Assembly (NCBI RefSeq): GCF_001854885.1
Contig: NZ_MDDV01000060.1
Coordinates: 217,475 to 281,474 of the forward strand
DNA length: 64,000 nucleotides
Source of the DNA: Ensifer sp. LCM 4579
GTDB lineage: Bacteria > Pseudomonadota > Alphaproteobacteria > Rhizobiales > Rhizobiaceae
Direction: 5' to 3'
Shown: positions 9,539-19,033 of the stretch, piece after piece
Layout: every line of letters starts with the position of its first letter
Numbering within the stretch: the stretch's first letter is position 1
Position numbers and translations under genes: made by a program
Notes under the pieces: generated by a model
What the model saw: the letters and a program-made list of their open reading frames with translations, nothing else
Told to the model about the DNA's origin: nothing
Database searches by the model: none

Positions 9539-10567
9539 ATGAATGAGACGAGCGGCGGTCCGATCGCCCTGACGATGGGCGATCCGGCCGGTATTGGCCC
9601 GGACATCAGCCTCTGCACATGGGCGCTCCGGCGGTCGCAAGAGATCCCGCCTTTCCTGTTCATCGGTGACCCGTCCGTGCTCTTCGAGCGCGCCAAGGCC
9701 CTCGGAGAAACCATACAGATCAGGGAAACCGATTGCGCGGGTGCGGCCGCGGCCTTCTCGGACGCGCTCCCCGTCCTGCCGATCCGCTGCCCCGCCGCGG
9801 TCGTTGCCGGCCAACCCAACTCGGAGAACGCCGTCACCGTCACCGGGGCGATCGATACCGCCGTGCGGCTCGTAATGAACGGCGAAGCCACCGCCGTGAC
9901 GACCAACCCGATCGCGAAGGCTGTGCTCTACGAGGCGGGATTCCGCTTCCCCGGCCATACCGAATACCTCGCCGACCTCGCGGAGAAGGCGACGGGCGCG
10001 CCCACCCTGCCGGTGATGATGCTCGCCGGACCGAAGCTGCGCACTGTTCCCGTGACCATCCATATTCCGCTCAAGGAGGTGCCGGCCGCCTTGACCCCGG
10101 ACCTCATCTACAAGACTTCCGTGATCACGGCCGGCGATCTCAAGCGCCGTTTCGGCGTGGCGGCGCCTCGCCTCGCGATTGCCGGCCTCAACCCGCATGC
10201 GGGCGAAGGCGGAGCGCTCGGTCTCGAGGACGATGCGATCATCCGTCCCGTCATCGACCGGCTTCGCGCCGAAGGACTGGATGTCGCAGGTCCGCTACCG
10301 GCCGACACCATGTTCCACGACCGCGCCAGGGAAACCTTTGACGTCGCCATCTGCATGTATCACGATCAGGCGCTGATCCCCGCCAAGGCGCTCGGCTTCG
10401 ATGACAGCGTCAACGTCACGCTCGGCCTGCCCTTCATCAGGACGTCTCCAGACCACGGCACCGCTTTCGGCATTGCCGGGAAAGGCATAGCACGCCCGGA
10501 TAGCCTGGTGGCCGCATTGCGCCTGGCGGCGGAACTCGCCGCCAATACGGCAGGAGCGCCTCGCTGA
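9539..10567 (+). CDS. pdxA: 4-hydroxythreonine-4-phosphate dehydrogenase
   Basis: This 342-residue enzyme oxidises 4-phosphohydroxy-L-threonine in the pathway to pyridoxal phosphate. It opens with the family block [15 protein letters not shown], has the substrate/metal motifs [10 protein letters not shown] and NPHAGEGG, and [18 protein letters not shown] near 275-292, all typical of PdxA. It starts 9 bases after the surA-like stop and its stop overlaps the rsmA start by one base (TGATG), so it belongs to the same operon. Confidence 0.96.
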   Translation: MNETSGGPIALTMGDPAGIGPDISLCTWALRRSQEIPPFLFIGDPSVLFERAKALGETIQIRETDCAGAAAAFSDALPVLPIRCPAAVVAGQPNSENAVTVTGAIDTAVRLVMNGEATAVTTNPIAKAVLYEAGFRFPGHTEYLADLAEKATGAPTLPVMMLAGPKLRTVPVTIHIPLKEVPAALTPDLIYKTSVITAGDLKRRFGVAAPRLAIAGLNPHAGEGGALGLEDDAIIRPVIDRLRAEGLDVAGPLPADTMFHDRARETFDVAICMYHDQALIPAKALGFDDSVNVTLGLPFIRTSPDHGTAFGIAGKGIARPDSLVAALRLAAELAANTAGAPR

Positions 10568-11391
10568 TGGCAGCGCTCGACGGTCTGCCGCCGCTTCGAG
10601 ACGTCATCCAGCGCCATGGATTGGACGCGAAAAAGGCGCTCGGGCAGAACTTCCTGCTCGACCTCAATCTCACCCAGAAGATCGCCCGCACGGCCGGTCC
10701 GCTTGAGGACATGACGGTTATCGAAGTCGGCCCCGGCCCTGGCGGGCTGACGCGCGCGATCCTGGCGCTTGGTGCGAAGAAGGTCGTAGCAATCGAACGC
10801 GACGCCCGTTGCCTGCCGGCGCTCGCGGAAATCGGCGCCCATTATCCGGACCGTCTGGAGGTGATCGAGGCCGACGCCCTGAAGATCGACTTCGAAACGC
10901 TCGCCGACGGCCCAACGCGCGTCATCGCCAACCTGCCCTACAATGTCGGTACTCAGCTGCTGGTCAACTGGCTCTTGCCGAAGCGCTGGCCGCCCTTCTG
11001 GCAGTCGCTGACCCTGATGTTTCAGCGTGAGGTGGGCCTGCGGATCGTCGCAAGTGCCGATGACGATCACTACGGCCGCCTGGGCGTCCTCTGCGGCTGG
11101 CGCACGAAGGCGCGGCTGGCCTTCGACGTGCCGCCCCAGGCCTTCACGCCGCCACCGAAGGTGACCTCCACGGTCGTGCACCTGGAGCCGCTCGAAAATC
11201 CGATCCCCTGCCCGGTCACGTCACTCGAGAAAGTGACCCATGCGGCCTTCGGCCAGCGTCGCAAGATGCTGCGGCAAAGCTTGAAACCGCTCGGCGGCGA
11301 GGCATTGCTCGCCAAGGCCGGTATCGACCCGCAGCGCCGTGCCGAAACGCTGACGGTCGAAGAATTCTGCCGTCTGGCCAATTGCCTTTGA
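10567..11391 (+). CDS. rsmA: 16S rRNA dimethyladenosine transferase
   Basis: This 274-residue enzyme (KsgA) uses S-adenosylmethionine to dimethylate two adjacent adenosines near the 3' end of 16S rRNA, a late check on 30S assembly. [11 protein letters not shown] near the start, the SAM-binding motif [12 protein letters not shown] and the catalytic NLPYNVGT motif are visible. It is the last gene of the lptF operon. The gmk gene converges on it only 37 bases away, with no clear terminator between. Confidence 0.96.
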   Translation: MAALDGLPPLRDVIQRHGLDAKKALGQNFLLDLNLTQKIARTAGPLEDMTVIEVGPGPGGLTRAILALGAKKVVAIERDARCLPALAEIGAHYPDRLEVIEADALKIDFETLADGPTRVIANLPYNVGTQLLVNWLLPKRWPPFWQSLTLMFQREVGLRIVASADDDHYGRLGVLCGWRTKARLAFDVPPQAFTPPPKVTSTVVHLEPLENPIPCPVTSLEKVTHAAFGQRRKMLRQSLKPLGGEALLAKAGIDPQRRAETLTVEEFCRLANCL

Positions 11392-11428
11392 GCGGTCTCG
11401 CTGGATCGTCTGCAATATGCACTGCCCC

Positions 11429-12088
11429 TCAGAAGGGATTTTCCGTCAGAAGTCCATTGACGAATTCGAAGAGACCGGGTCGACGGTCGCGACGCAGCCG
11501 TTCGGCCTCGATGATCGAGCGCACCGCAGAAAAGGCCCGGTCTAGGTCGTCGTTTACGACGATATAATCGTACTCTCGCCAGTGCTCGATCTCGGCGCGC
11601 GAATTGGCGAGCCGGGTGGCGATGACTTCCTCGGTGTCTTCGGCGCGTCGGTGCAGCCGCGACTGCAGTTCGGCCATGGTCGGCGGCAGGATGAAGATCG
11701 AAACCACGTCGCCTGCCATCTTCTCCTGAAGCTGCTGGGCTCCCTGCCAGTCGATATCGAAGAGCATGTCACGGCCCTCGGCCATCGCAGTCTCGACGGC
11801 GTCGCGCGGCGTGCCGTAATAATTGCCGTGCACCTCGGCCCATTCGAGCAGCGAATCCGTCGCCTTCAATGCTTCGAATTCCCGGACGGACTTGAAGAAA
11901 TAGTGGCGCCCCTCGATCTCGCTCGGCCGGCGCGCACGCGTCGTCACGCTCACCGAAATGCTGAGCTCCGGATCAGCCTCGAGGAGATTGCGCGCAATCG
12001 TCGATTTTCCGGCACCCGAGGGGGATGATATCACGAGCATCAATCCGCGACGGGCGATCTTGACGGGCGAAGCGGTCGCCGATTTCAT
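11429..12088 (-). CDS. gmk: guanylate kinase
   Basis: This 219-residue enzyme phosphorylates GMP to GDP. The P-loop is [10 protein letters not shown] near residues 21-30, followed by the GMP-binding block ([19 protein letters not shown]) and the GTPRDAVE segment. The start at 12088 has GGAGTAAG upstream and lies only three bases after the yicC stop, so both genes are in one transcript. The pairing of yicC with gmk is widespread. Confidence 0.96.
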   Translation of the reverse strand: MKSATASPVKIARRGLMLVISSPSGAGKSTIARNLLEADPELSISVSVTTRARRPSEIEGRHYFFKSVREFEALKATDSLLEWAEVHGNYYGTPRDAVETAMAEGRDMLFDIDWQGAQQLQEKMAGDVVSIFILPPTMAELQSRLHRRAEDTEEVIATRLANSRAEIEHWREYDYIVVNDDLDRAFSAVRSIIEAERLRRDRRPGLFEFVNGLLTENPF

Positions 12089-12091
12089 GTC

Positions 12092-12979
12092 TTACTCCAA
12101 GTTCTGAACCTGTTCGCGGAACTGGTCGATGACCACCTTCAATTCGATACCGGCAGCCGAAACAGCGGCGGCGTTCGACTTCGAACAGATCGTATTCGAT
12201 TCGCGGTTAAATTCCTGTGCAAGGAAATCGAGCTTGCGCCCGACCGGCCCGCCCTTCGCCAAGAGGTCGCGCGCGGCGGCGACATGGGCGCCCAGACGAT
12301 CGATTTCTTCCCGGAGATCGGCTCTGGTGGCGAGTAAGGCGACCTCGACATGCAGCCTTTCGCGGTCGAGGGAGGACGAATTCTCCATCACCTGCGCCAA
12401 TTGCTGCGCCAGCCGGTCGGCAATGGCCTGCGGGCTGCGCGACGGATCGTTCTCCACCGTGGCCCTCAGCTGCTCGATGCGGTCCACCTGAGCGGAAAGG
12501 ATCTGTCCGAGCGCGGTCCCCTCCTTCTCCCGCATGCCTTTCAGATCGGCGAGCGCCTGCTCCAGACCAGCAAGGATATCCGCATCGCGGCCCTCGCGCT
12601 CACTCTCGCTCTCTTCCGGCTCGCGAAAATCGATGATGCCGCGGATGGTAAGCAGCGTGTCGAACCGAAGCGGCGCCGGGTCGACGCGGTCGCCAATCTG
12701 CTCCCGCAACTTCAGCACCGCCGCCAGCGCTTCATGATTGATCACGGCCTCGATCGCCGTCTCGCTACTCGTAAGCGACAGGGCGATCTGCAAATTGCCG
12801 CGCGAAAAATACTGTGTGGCGAGGCGCCGACAGTCTGGCTCCAGTCGCTCGAGACCCGGCGGCAGGCGCATCCGCACGTCGAGCCCCTTGCCATTTACCG
12901 AGCGCAATTCCCAGGCCCAGCGACAGCGCCCGCTGCTCCCCTCTTTCCTGGCAAAGCCCGTCATCGATTGGAGCGGCAT
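12092..12979 (-). CDS. yicC: YicC-family endoribonuclease
   Basis: The 295-residue protein starts MPLQSMTGFAR, the invariant start of the YicC family, and ends with a DUF1732-type domain (ADLREEIDRLGAHVAA, GRKLDFLAQEFNRESNTICSKS). Known members are stress-related endoribonucleases. I chose the ATG at 12979, with GGAGG five bases before it; the frame stays open upstream through a RIME repeat, but that part is not conserved-looking. It is followed closely by gmk. Confidence 0.92.
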   Translation of the reverse strand: MPLQSMTGFARKEGSSGRCRWAWELRSVNGKGLDVRMRLPPGLERLEPDCRRLATQYFSRGNLQIALSLTSSETAIEAVINHEALAAVLKLREQIGDRVDPAPLRFDTLLTIRGIIDFREPEESESEREGRDADILAGLEQALADLKGMREKEGTALGQILSAQVDRIEQLRATVENDPSRSPQAIADRLAQQLAQVMENSSSLDRERLHVEVALLATRADLREEIDRLGAHVAAARDLLAKGGPVGRKLDFLAQEFNRESNTICSKSNAAAVSAAGIELKVVIDQFREQVQNLE

Positions 12980-13368
12980 CTCATCCTCCATCGTTTCTGC
13001 AGCGCCGCGCGTCTTTTCAGACGCGCAAAGGTCGCTGTAGCACTTTGAATTGCTGCATGTCCTTGTCCTTGAATCGGGGTCGATTGAAGGAGAAATGCAG
13101 GAGCAGCAGCAATAGGTCGGCGGCGCAGCATCCCGCAAGGGATATCCGCGCCGCCGGCCGTTCGTCCACAATACAGCGTCCCCACAATACAGCGTCCTTT
13201 GTGCGTGCCTCAGGAGCGTCACCGCACATGACGGCAGCCATTGCCGACTTGGCGGTTGCCGTAGAGCAAGGCTCTCCCCCGACCATTCCCGGCCTGGTCG
13301 CAGGAATAAAGGGCAATAATCCTGCGAAACCGGTGCCGATATTCGCGCCGATGCGCACGCGCTCGCTT
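12980..13368. other. gap between mltG and yicC
   Basis: The 389 bases hold a RIME element at 13000-13100 and otherwise no feature I can recognise. The RIME begins 21 bases upstream of yicC, so the yicC promoter either lies in or beyond the repeat, or transcription comes from mltG. Confidence 0.5.
13000..13100 (+). repeat. RIME-type repeat, copy 1
   Basis: About 101 bases beginning CAGCGCCGCGCGTCTT and ending AATGCAG, with two imperfect palindromes. It shares most positions with copies at 27234, 35005 and 57605. This is the form of the rhizobial intergenic mosaic elements (RIME1). This copy has diverged at its right end, where GAAATGCAGGAG replaces GACATGCAGTAG. Confidence 0.85.
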
Positions 13369-14556
13369 TTACTGCGCCTCAACCGCGGGAGCCGCCTCAG
13401 CAGCGGCCTTCGCCGCCTCGGCCGCCTTCTCGGCTTCGAGCTTTCGCCACCGCCGGACATTGGCGTTATGCTCATCGAGCGTTTCAGCGAAGACGTGCCC
13501 GCCGGTCCCGTCAGCGACGAAATAGAGCTCGGGCGTGCGCGAAGGATTGGCGACCGCTTCGAGAGCCGCGCGGCCGGGATTGGCGATCGGTGTCGGCGGC
13601 AGCCCCTTGATGACATAAGTGTTGTAGGGCGTGTCCTTGTCGAGATCCGATTTCAGGATCGCCCGATCCGCAGGTTTGCCCTCTCCCCCGAAGATGCCGT
13701 AGATGATCGTCGGGTCCGATTGCAGCCGCATTCCTTTTTCGAGCCGGTTGATGAATACCGACGCGACCCGCGGCCGCTCGTCGGCACGTCCCGTTTCCTT
13801 TTCGACGATCGAGGCAAGGGTGACGAATTCCTCGATCGTTGAAATCGGCAGGTCGGGATCGCGTTTGCTCCAGATCTGCTCGACCACGGCTTTCTGCGCG
13901 GCGATCATCTGCTCGATGATTTCGTTGCGTTGCGTGCCGCGCATGAACTTGTAGGTATCCGGCTTGAGCGACCCCTCCGGCGGCAGTTCGGTCGGGAGCT
14001 CGCCGACGAGAACCGGATCATCGGCGAGCTTGCGGAACATCTGCTTGACCGTCAGGCCTTCCGGCAGCGAGACCGAATAGAGGATCGACTTGCCTGATTT
14101 CAGGAGCTGCATGATCTCCTGCATCGAAGCATGGGCCTTTATCTCGTATTCGCCGGCCTTCAGCGTGTCGTCGTCCAGATAGGCTTCGGAGACAAAGCGG
14201 AACACGCGGCTGTCGGTGATGATGTCGTTGCGCTCCAGGCCATTGGCGATTTCCTGTATGCCGGCACCGCTGCGCACGATGAAATTCTTGTTCGCTTCGA
14301 GCGGACCCGGCTTTTCGTATTCGTGCATGGCGTAATAGACGGCGCCGGCCGCCGCCAGTGCCACCAGGACGACGACAGTCATCATGAAGTTCAAGAAGAT
14401 CACGACTTGGCTGCGGGCCTTGCGCGAACGCTTCGGCGGCTGCGGCACCTTCTCTGGTCGCAGCGCCTCGCTGGCCGACTTCGGAATGATCGGCCCATTG
14501 CTCCCGCTCTCATTGCGGCCGAACTGCGCCGCTCTGTTCTCGTTTGAGTCGCTCAC
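13369..14556 (-). CDS. mltG: endolytic murein transglycosylase MltG
   Basis: This protein of about 395 residues cleaves nascent peptidoglycan strands at the inner membrane. It has a cytoplasmic N-terminus, one membrane segment (VVIFLNFMMTVVVLVALAAA), a LysM-like subdomain and the YceG catalytic domain, with the EKETG block containing the catalytic Glu and LQSDPTIIYGI and IANPGRAAL downstream. I prefer the GTG start at 14556 (SDSNENRAA), although a TTG 12 codons upstream behind AAGGAG cannot be ruled out. The C-terminus is an Ala/Glu/Lys-rich tail. It lies downstream of fabF on the same strand, a common arrangement. Confidence 0.9.
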   Translation of the reverse strand: MSDSNENRAAQFGRNESGSNGPIIPKSASEALRPEKVPQPPKRSRKARSQVVIFLNFMMTVVVLVALAAAGAVYYAMHEYEKPGPLEANKNFIVRSGAGIQEIANGLERNDIITDSRVFRFVSEAYLDDDTLKAGEYEIKAHASMQEIMQLLKSGKSILYSVSLPEGLTVKQMFRKLADDPVLVGELPTELPPEGSLKPDTYKFMRGTQRNEIIEQMIAAQKAVVEQIWSKRDPDLPISTIEEFVTLASIVEKETGRADERPRVASVFINRLEKGMRLQSDPTIIYGIFGGEGKPADRAILKSDLDKDTPYNTYVIKGLPPTPIANPGRAALEAVANPSRTPELYFVADGTGGHVFAETLDEHNANVRRWRKLEAEKAAEAAKAAAEAAPAVEAQ

Positions 14557-14930
14557 GATGATCCCGAATCCGAAATTCGCTCCTTCGATCAAGCAGCCCG
14601 CCGGCGCGAATTTCGGCCTGGACCGGCGGCACGCATGAATGTGTCAGGGCAATGGGTATCCTATAATTGCCAGCCGTGACTTGCGCAAACATAGCCATCG
14701 CGTGGCGATGAAGCCGACCGCTTCCACATCGTCAACGATTTCCGTCCTTCGAGAGCGGCATAGGGAAGAACATCGCCCCGCATTCCTCTCCTGCCAAAGG
14801 CTCTCGCCGACAGCATTTAGCGAGCATTGCGGCAAAAAGCGGGACATGCGGCGGCGTCATCGGGCATGACAGCGCGCGCGATGCGCTGCCACTCCGCGGC
14901 CACGCCGGTCGCCGTGACGATAGCGCAGGA
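14557..14930. other. gap between fabF and mltG
   Basis: I see no gene, repeat or strong hairpin in these 374 bases. Short open frames on both strands lack ribosome-binding sites and recognisable protein features. Confidence 0.45.
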
Positions 14931-16196
14931 TCAATCGCCCGCGTAGCGGCGCAGAACCAGCGACGCGTTCGTTCCGCCGAAACCGAAGGAATTCGACAAG
15001 GCAACATTGATCTCGCGCTTGCGGGCGACGTGCGGCACCAGATCAATCTTGGTTTCGACCGATGGATTATCGAGATTGAGCGTGGGCGGTGCGACATTGT
15101 CGCGAATCGCCAGCGCCGAGAAAATCGCCTCGACCGCGCCCGCAGCCCCGAGCAGATGCCCGATCGCCGACTTCGTCGAAGACATCGATATTTTCGACGC
15201 GCTGTCGCCGACCAGCCGCTCGACGGCGCCGAGTTCAATCGTGTCGGCCATGGTCGACGTGCCGTGCGCGTTGATGTAGTCGACATCGGCAGCCGTGATC
15301 CCGGCGCGCTTCAGCGCCATCTGCATGCACCGGTAGGCACCCTCGCCATCCTCCGACGGCGCCGTGATGTGGAATGCGTCGCCGGAGAGGCCGTAGCCCA
15401 CCACCTCGGCATAGATCTTGGCACCGCGGGCCTTTGCATGCTCGAGTTCTTCCAAAATGACGACGCCGGCACCTTCACCCATGACGAAACCGTCGCGATC
15501 CGCATCATAGGGTCGCGACGCCTTTTGCGGCTCGTCGTTGTGCTGGGTCGACAGCGCCTTGCAGGCGGAAAAACCTGCGAGCGAGATGCGGCAGATCGGC
15601 GATTCGGTTCCCCCTGCCACCATCACATCGGCGTCGCCGAGCGCAATCAGCCGGCTTGCATCGCCGATCGCATGCGCGCCGGTCGAGCATGCCGTGACGA
15701 CGGAATGGTTGGGGCCGCGCAGCCTGTGGCGAATGGAGACCTGGCCCGCGGCCAAATTGATCAGACGGCCCGGAATGAAAAAGGGCGATAGCCGGCGGGG
15801 ACCCTTGTCGCGCAAGGTGTAGCCGCCCTCGACGATCCCTTCCAGGCCGCCGATACCCGAACCGATCAGAACGCCGGTCGCGATCTGATCCTCATCGCTT
15901 TCCGGCTTCCAGCCCGCATCGGCCAGCGCCATGTCTGCGGCCGCCATCGCGTAGACGATGAAGGGATCGACCTTGCGCTGCTCCTTCGGCTCCATCCAGT
16001 CGTCGGCATTGAAGGTGCCGTCGGCACCGTCGCCGAACGGGATACGGCAGGCTATCTTGGCGGGGAGATCCTCGACCTCGAATTCGGTGACCTTGCGCGC
16101 CGCGTTGCCGCCGGCAAGAAGACGCGACCAGCTAACCTCGGTTCCGCATCCCAGAGGCGATACCATGCCGGTACCGGTGATAACGACACGTCTCAT
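14931..16196 (-). CDS. fabF: 3-oxoacyl-ACP synthase II
   Basis: This 421-residue condensing enzyme elongates acyl-ACP with malonyl-ACP. It begins RRVVITGTGMVSPLG; the catalytic Cys is in TACSTGAHA (about 168), with the two His residues in HGTSTMADTIE and IGHLLGAAGA. The ATG at 16196 follows GGTGGA; the open frame continues upstream but without family similarity. It is downstream of acpP on the same strand, with paired hairpins in the 223-base gap. The acpP-fabF order is standard. Confidence 0.96.
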   Translation of the reverse strand: MRRVVITGTGMVSPLGCGTEVSWSRLLAGGNAARKVTEFEVEDLPAKIACRIPFGDGADGTFNADDWMEPKEQRKVDPFIVYAMAAADMALADAGWKPESDEDQIATGVLIGSGIGGLEGIVEGGYTLRDKGPRRLSPFFIPGRLINLAAGQVSIRHRLRGPNHSVVTACSTGAHAIGDASRLIALGDADVMVAGGTESPICRISLAGFSACKALSTQHNDEPQKASRPYDADRDGFVMGEGAGVVILEELEHAKARGAKIYAEVVGYGLSGDAFHITAPSEDGEGAYRCMQMALKRAGITAADVDYINAHGTSTMADTIELGAVERLVGDSASKISMSSTKSAIGHLLGAAGAVEAIFSALAIRDNVAPPTLNLDNPSVETKIDLVPHVARKREINVALSNSFGFGGTNASLVLRRYAGD

Positions 16197-16369
16197 AAAC
16201 CGTGATCCACCCTGACTGTTCGATTCCAGAGCCGGACCGGACCGCCTGCGACGCCCCGACCCGTGCCTCCGCTGCAAATCTTGTGACGACGTTCATGGGG
16301 AAAGGCGGGAAAACTTTGCTGATCGCGACCCGCGGCAGACGCGGGCCAGCCCACCTCCCCAGGGCTGAG

Positions 16370-16410
16370 CGGGCCGCGAGAAAGGCGGCCCGTCAAGCGG
16401 CTTTGGCCGC
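16370..16410 (-). terminator. two adjacent hairpins just after acpP
   Basis: Reading in the direction of acpP transcription, GCGGC with a four-base loop and its complement (16397-16410) is followed by a perfect 8-bp stem CGGGCCGC with a seven-base loop (16370-16392). They begin 10 bases after the acpP stop. There is no long T run, so partial termination or mRNA 3'-end protection is more likely than a full stop, which would fit the need for far more acpP than fabF product. Confidence 0.55.
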
Positions 16411-16419
16411 GAAATGCGA

Positions 16420-16656
16420 TCAGGCCTGAGCCTTCTCGATGAACTTGACGGCGTCGCCGACGGTCAGGATCGAGTCCGCAGCGTCGTCCGGGATCTCGAC
16501 ACCGAATTCTTCTTCGAATGCCATGACCAATTCGACCGTGTCGAGCGAGTCCGCGCCGAGGTCATCGATGAAGCTTGCGCCTTCGCTGACCTTTTCGGCG
16601 TCGACGCCAAGATGATCAATAACAATTTTCTTCACGCGTTCTGCGATATCGCTCAT
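16420..16656 (-). CDS. acpP: acyl carrier protein
   Basis: This 78-residue acidic protein carries growing fatty acyl chains. Ser37 in [10 protein letters not shown] is the 4'-phosphopantetheine attachment site. The ATG at 16656 has GAGGAAC upstream. The length and sequence are typical of the housekeeping AcpP rather than the larger specialised rhizobial carriers (NodF, AcpXL). It lies between fabG and fabF. Confidence 0.98.
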   Translation of the reverse strand: MSDIAERVKKIVIDHLGVDAEKVSEGASFIDDLGADSLDTVELVMAFEEEFGVEIPDDAADSILTVGDAVKFIEKAQA

Positions 16657-16968
16657 GTCGGAGTTCCTCGACCTTCGTTTCTCTGCGGCGCCAATGGCGC
16701 CGGTATTCAATTCACGCCTGATAGACCAAGATGGACCACCGGGCAATCCATTCAACCGACACCGCGGAAACCCGTGGCAGCGAGGCTGCCGGACGACCCG
16801 ACCGGACCGGTCGACTGCGCACAGTCATGGCCCGATTAACACGGTTTAAGTCTGTCGCAAAGTCGGAAAATGCCTGACATTCGCTTGCTCAACATTGAAT
16901 TTCAGGCATTTGGCCCGCGTTCAGACGGCCGGCCGCGTATCGCGAAAACCAACCGCCGGAACGCGGGA
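16657..16968. other. acpP upstream region
   Basis: These 312 bases between fabG and acpP should carry the acpP promoter. TTAA-N6-TTAA occurs at about 16836-16849 but the spacing is one short of a CtrA site. I see no repeat or convincing hairpin. Confidence 0.4.
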
Positions 16969-17706
16969 TCAGATCATTGCCATGCCGCCATTGACGTGGA
17001 TGGTTTGGCCGGTGACGTAGCCCGCTTCGTTGGAGGCGAGATAGACGACGGCGGAGGCCACCTCCGCGCCGCTTCCCATGCGGCGCATCGGGATCGCGGC
17101 CATGATGCCTTCCTTCTGCTTCTCGTTCAGCTTGCCGGTCATGGCGCTTTCGATGAAGCCCGGCGCAACGCAGTTCACGGTGACGTTGCGGGTGGCAATT
17201 TCCTGGGCAAGCGACTTGGAGAAGCCGATCATGCCCGCCTTCGACGCGCAATAATTGGCCTGGCCCGGGTTGCCGGTGACGCCGACGATGGAGGTGATAT
17301 TGACGATACGGCCGAAGCGCCGGCGCATCATGGGATGGGTCAGTTCCCGCGTCAGGCGGAACACGGACGTCAGGTTGACCTCCAGCACATTGTCCCAGTC
17401 CTCGTCGCTCATGCGAACGAAAAGTCCGTCCTTGGTGATGCCGGCATTGTTGACGAGGATGTCGACGCCGCCGAGCTCGGCCTCCGCCTTCTCGCCAAGC
17501 GCCTTGACCTCCTCCCGGGCGGAGAGGTTCGCCGGGAAGACATGGACCCGCTCGCCGAGCGAGTTCGCCAGCGCCTCGAGCTTCTCCACGCGCGTGCCGT
17601 GCAGGCCGACGGTGGCGCCTTGGGCATGCAGCAAGCGGGCGATTTCCTCGCCAATACCACCGGACGCGCCGGTTACGAGGGCCTTTCGGCCGGAAAGATC
17701 GAACAT
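16969..17706 (-). CDS. fabG: 3-oxoacyl-ACP reductase
   Basis: This 245-residue short-chain dehydrogenase performs the NADPH-dependent first reduction of fatty acid elongation. The TGASGGIG cofactor motif (13-20), NNAG, the catalytic YCASK and the ending TGQTIHVNGGMAMI are all in place. It lies 26 bases after fabD on the same strand. The complete cluster of fabD, fabG, acpP and fabF marks it as the housekeeping FabG. Confidence 0.97.
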   Translation of the reverse strand: MFDLSGRKALVTGASGGIGEEIARLLHAQGATVGLHGTRVEKLEALANSLGERVHVFPANLSAREEVKALGEKAEAELGGVDILVNNAGITKDGLFVRMSDEDWDNVLEVNLTSVFRLTRELTHPMMRRRFGRIVNITSIVGVTGNPGQANYCASKAGMIGFSKSLAQEIATRNVTVNCVAPGFIESAMTGKLNEKQKEGIMAAIPMRRMGSGAEVASAVVYLASNEAGYVTGQTIHVNGGMAMI

Positions 17707-17732
17707 GGATTTCTCCCTTGTGATTGCGGCGC

Positions 17733-18677
17733 TCAGGCCAGAAGGGCGGCAAGCGCCGTGTCGATATCGGCGGGCGTATTGACCGCGATGCCGGTGATAT
17801 TCTTGTCAATCCGCCGGGCAAGCCCCGTCAGCACCTTGCCCGAGCCGATCTCGTAAAGCGTCGTGACGCCATTGGCGGCAAACCATTGCACTGTCTCGCG
17901 CCAGCGCACCTGGCCCGTCACCTGCTCGACGAGCAGCCGCGCAATCTCGTCGGCATCGCCGACCGGCGCGGCATGCACATTCGCGACGACCGGGACGGCC
18001 GGATCGCGCTTTTCGACCTTCGAGAGCGCTCCACGCATGGCTTCGGCGGCAGGCGCCATCAGGGCGGAATGGAACGGCGCCGAGACCGGCAGCATCAATG
18101 CGCGCTTGGCACCCTTTTCGGAAGCAAGCGCCGCCGCCCTTTCGACCGCCGGCCTCTCGCCGGAGATCACCAGCTGTCCGCCGCCATTGTCGTTGGCGAT
18201 CTGGCATGCGCCGACCGACGCGGCCTCCAGACAGACCGCCTCGACATCATCGTGCTCGAGGCCGATGATCGCCGCCATCGCGCCTTTCCCGACCGGAACG
18301 GCCGCCTGCATGGCATTGCCGCGAATGCGCAGGAGTCGCGCCGTGTCGGCGAGGGAAAAGGTCCCGGCGGCACAAAGGGCCGAGTACTCGCCGAGCGAAT
18401 GACCGGCGACGAACGAGACCTTGCTCTTCAGATCGAGCCCTTTTGCCGTGAGGACACGGATCACGGCGAGCGAGACCGCCATCAGCGCCGGCTGAGCATT
18501 GGCGGTCAGCGTGAGCGCCTCTTCGGGCCCGTTCCACATGATCTCGGAAAGCTTCTCGCCGAGCGCTTCATCGACTTCGGCAAAGACGGCGGCCGCTTCC
18601 GGAAAGGCCTCCGCCAGATCCTTGCCCATGCCGACAGCCTGGCTGCCCTGACCGGGGAACGTGAATGCAATGCTCAT
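17733..18677 (-). CDS. fabD: malonyl-CoA:ACP transacylase
   Basis: This 314-residue enzyme loads malonyl groups onto AcpP. It starts MSIAFTFPGQGSQAVGMG, with the nucleophile motif GHSLGEYSAL near 90-99 and the catalytic His region PVSAPFHSALM near 200. It is the first gene of the minus-strand fatty-acid run and faces a divergent aldo/keto reductase. Confidence 0.97.
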   Translation of the reverse strand: MSIAFTFPGQGSQAVGMGKDLAEAFPEAAAVFAEVDEALGEKLSEIMWNGPEEALTLTANAQPALMAVSLAVIRVLTAKGLDLKSKVSFVAGHSLGEYSALCAAGTFSLADTARLLRIRGNAMQAAVPVGKGAMAAIIGLEHDDVEAVCLEAASVGACQIANDNGGGQLVISGERPAVERAAALASEKGAKRALMLPVSAPFHSALMAPAAEAMRGALSKVEKRDPAVPVVANVHAAPVGDADEIARLLVEQVTGQVRWRETVQWFAANGVTTLYEIGSGKVLTGLARRIDKNITGIAVNTPADIDTALAALLA

Positions 18678-19033
18678 CAGGAGTGCCTCTTCCCTTGATC
18701 GCTTCCGAGCGATCCGGCCCGACGCGATCGATTCCCGTGCTTCAAACGGAACACCGGCGAAGATATCCCTCGCTTCAGGCCCGCCTGCTGTTTTTCACCT
18801 CTCCATTCACATTCCTGAACGGCGAGTCAAGCGCGCGGCGCCGTCTTCAGCGGCCGCTTCGGGCTTTTGCCCTTGAACTTCGTCAATCAAGACGTAAGTT
18901 TGCCTTCGTCATTGCCGCCGCGCACCATCTACACTCTGGCTGCGGGCATTATCCTGCATTGAAGGCGGCGCGCCAACCTTCCCGCCGGCGCGCACCCGCC
19001 ACGAGGCCCGCCACGACCAAGGAACGTCACCTC
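18678..19033. other. divergent region between fabD and the aldo/keto reductase
   Basis: These 356 bases must hold the fabD promoter (minus) and the reductase promoter (plus). I see no binding site I would name. The plus frame is open throughout, but the part before 19034 is not protein-like. Confidence 0.4.

Noticed and set aside
14593-14930. Short open frames between fabF and mltG
   Set aside because: No start signals or protein-like composition.
16836-16849. CtrA-like TTAA-N6-TTAA before acpP
   Set aside because: Spacing is six instead of seven bases, and acpP is not an expected CtrA target.
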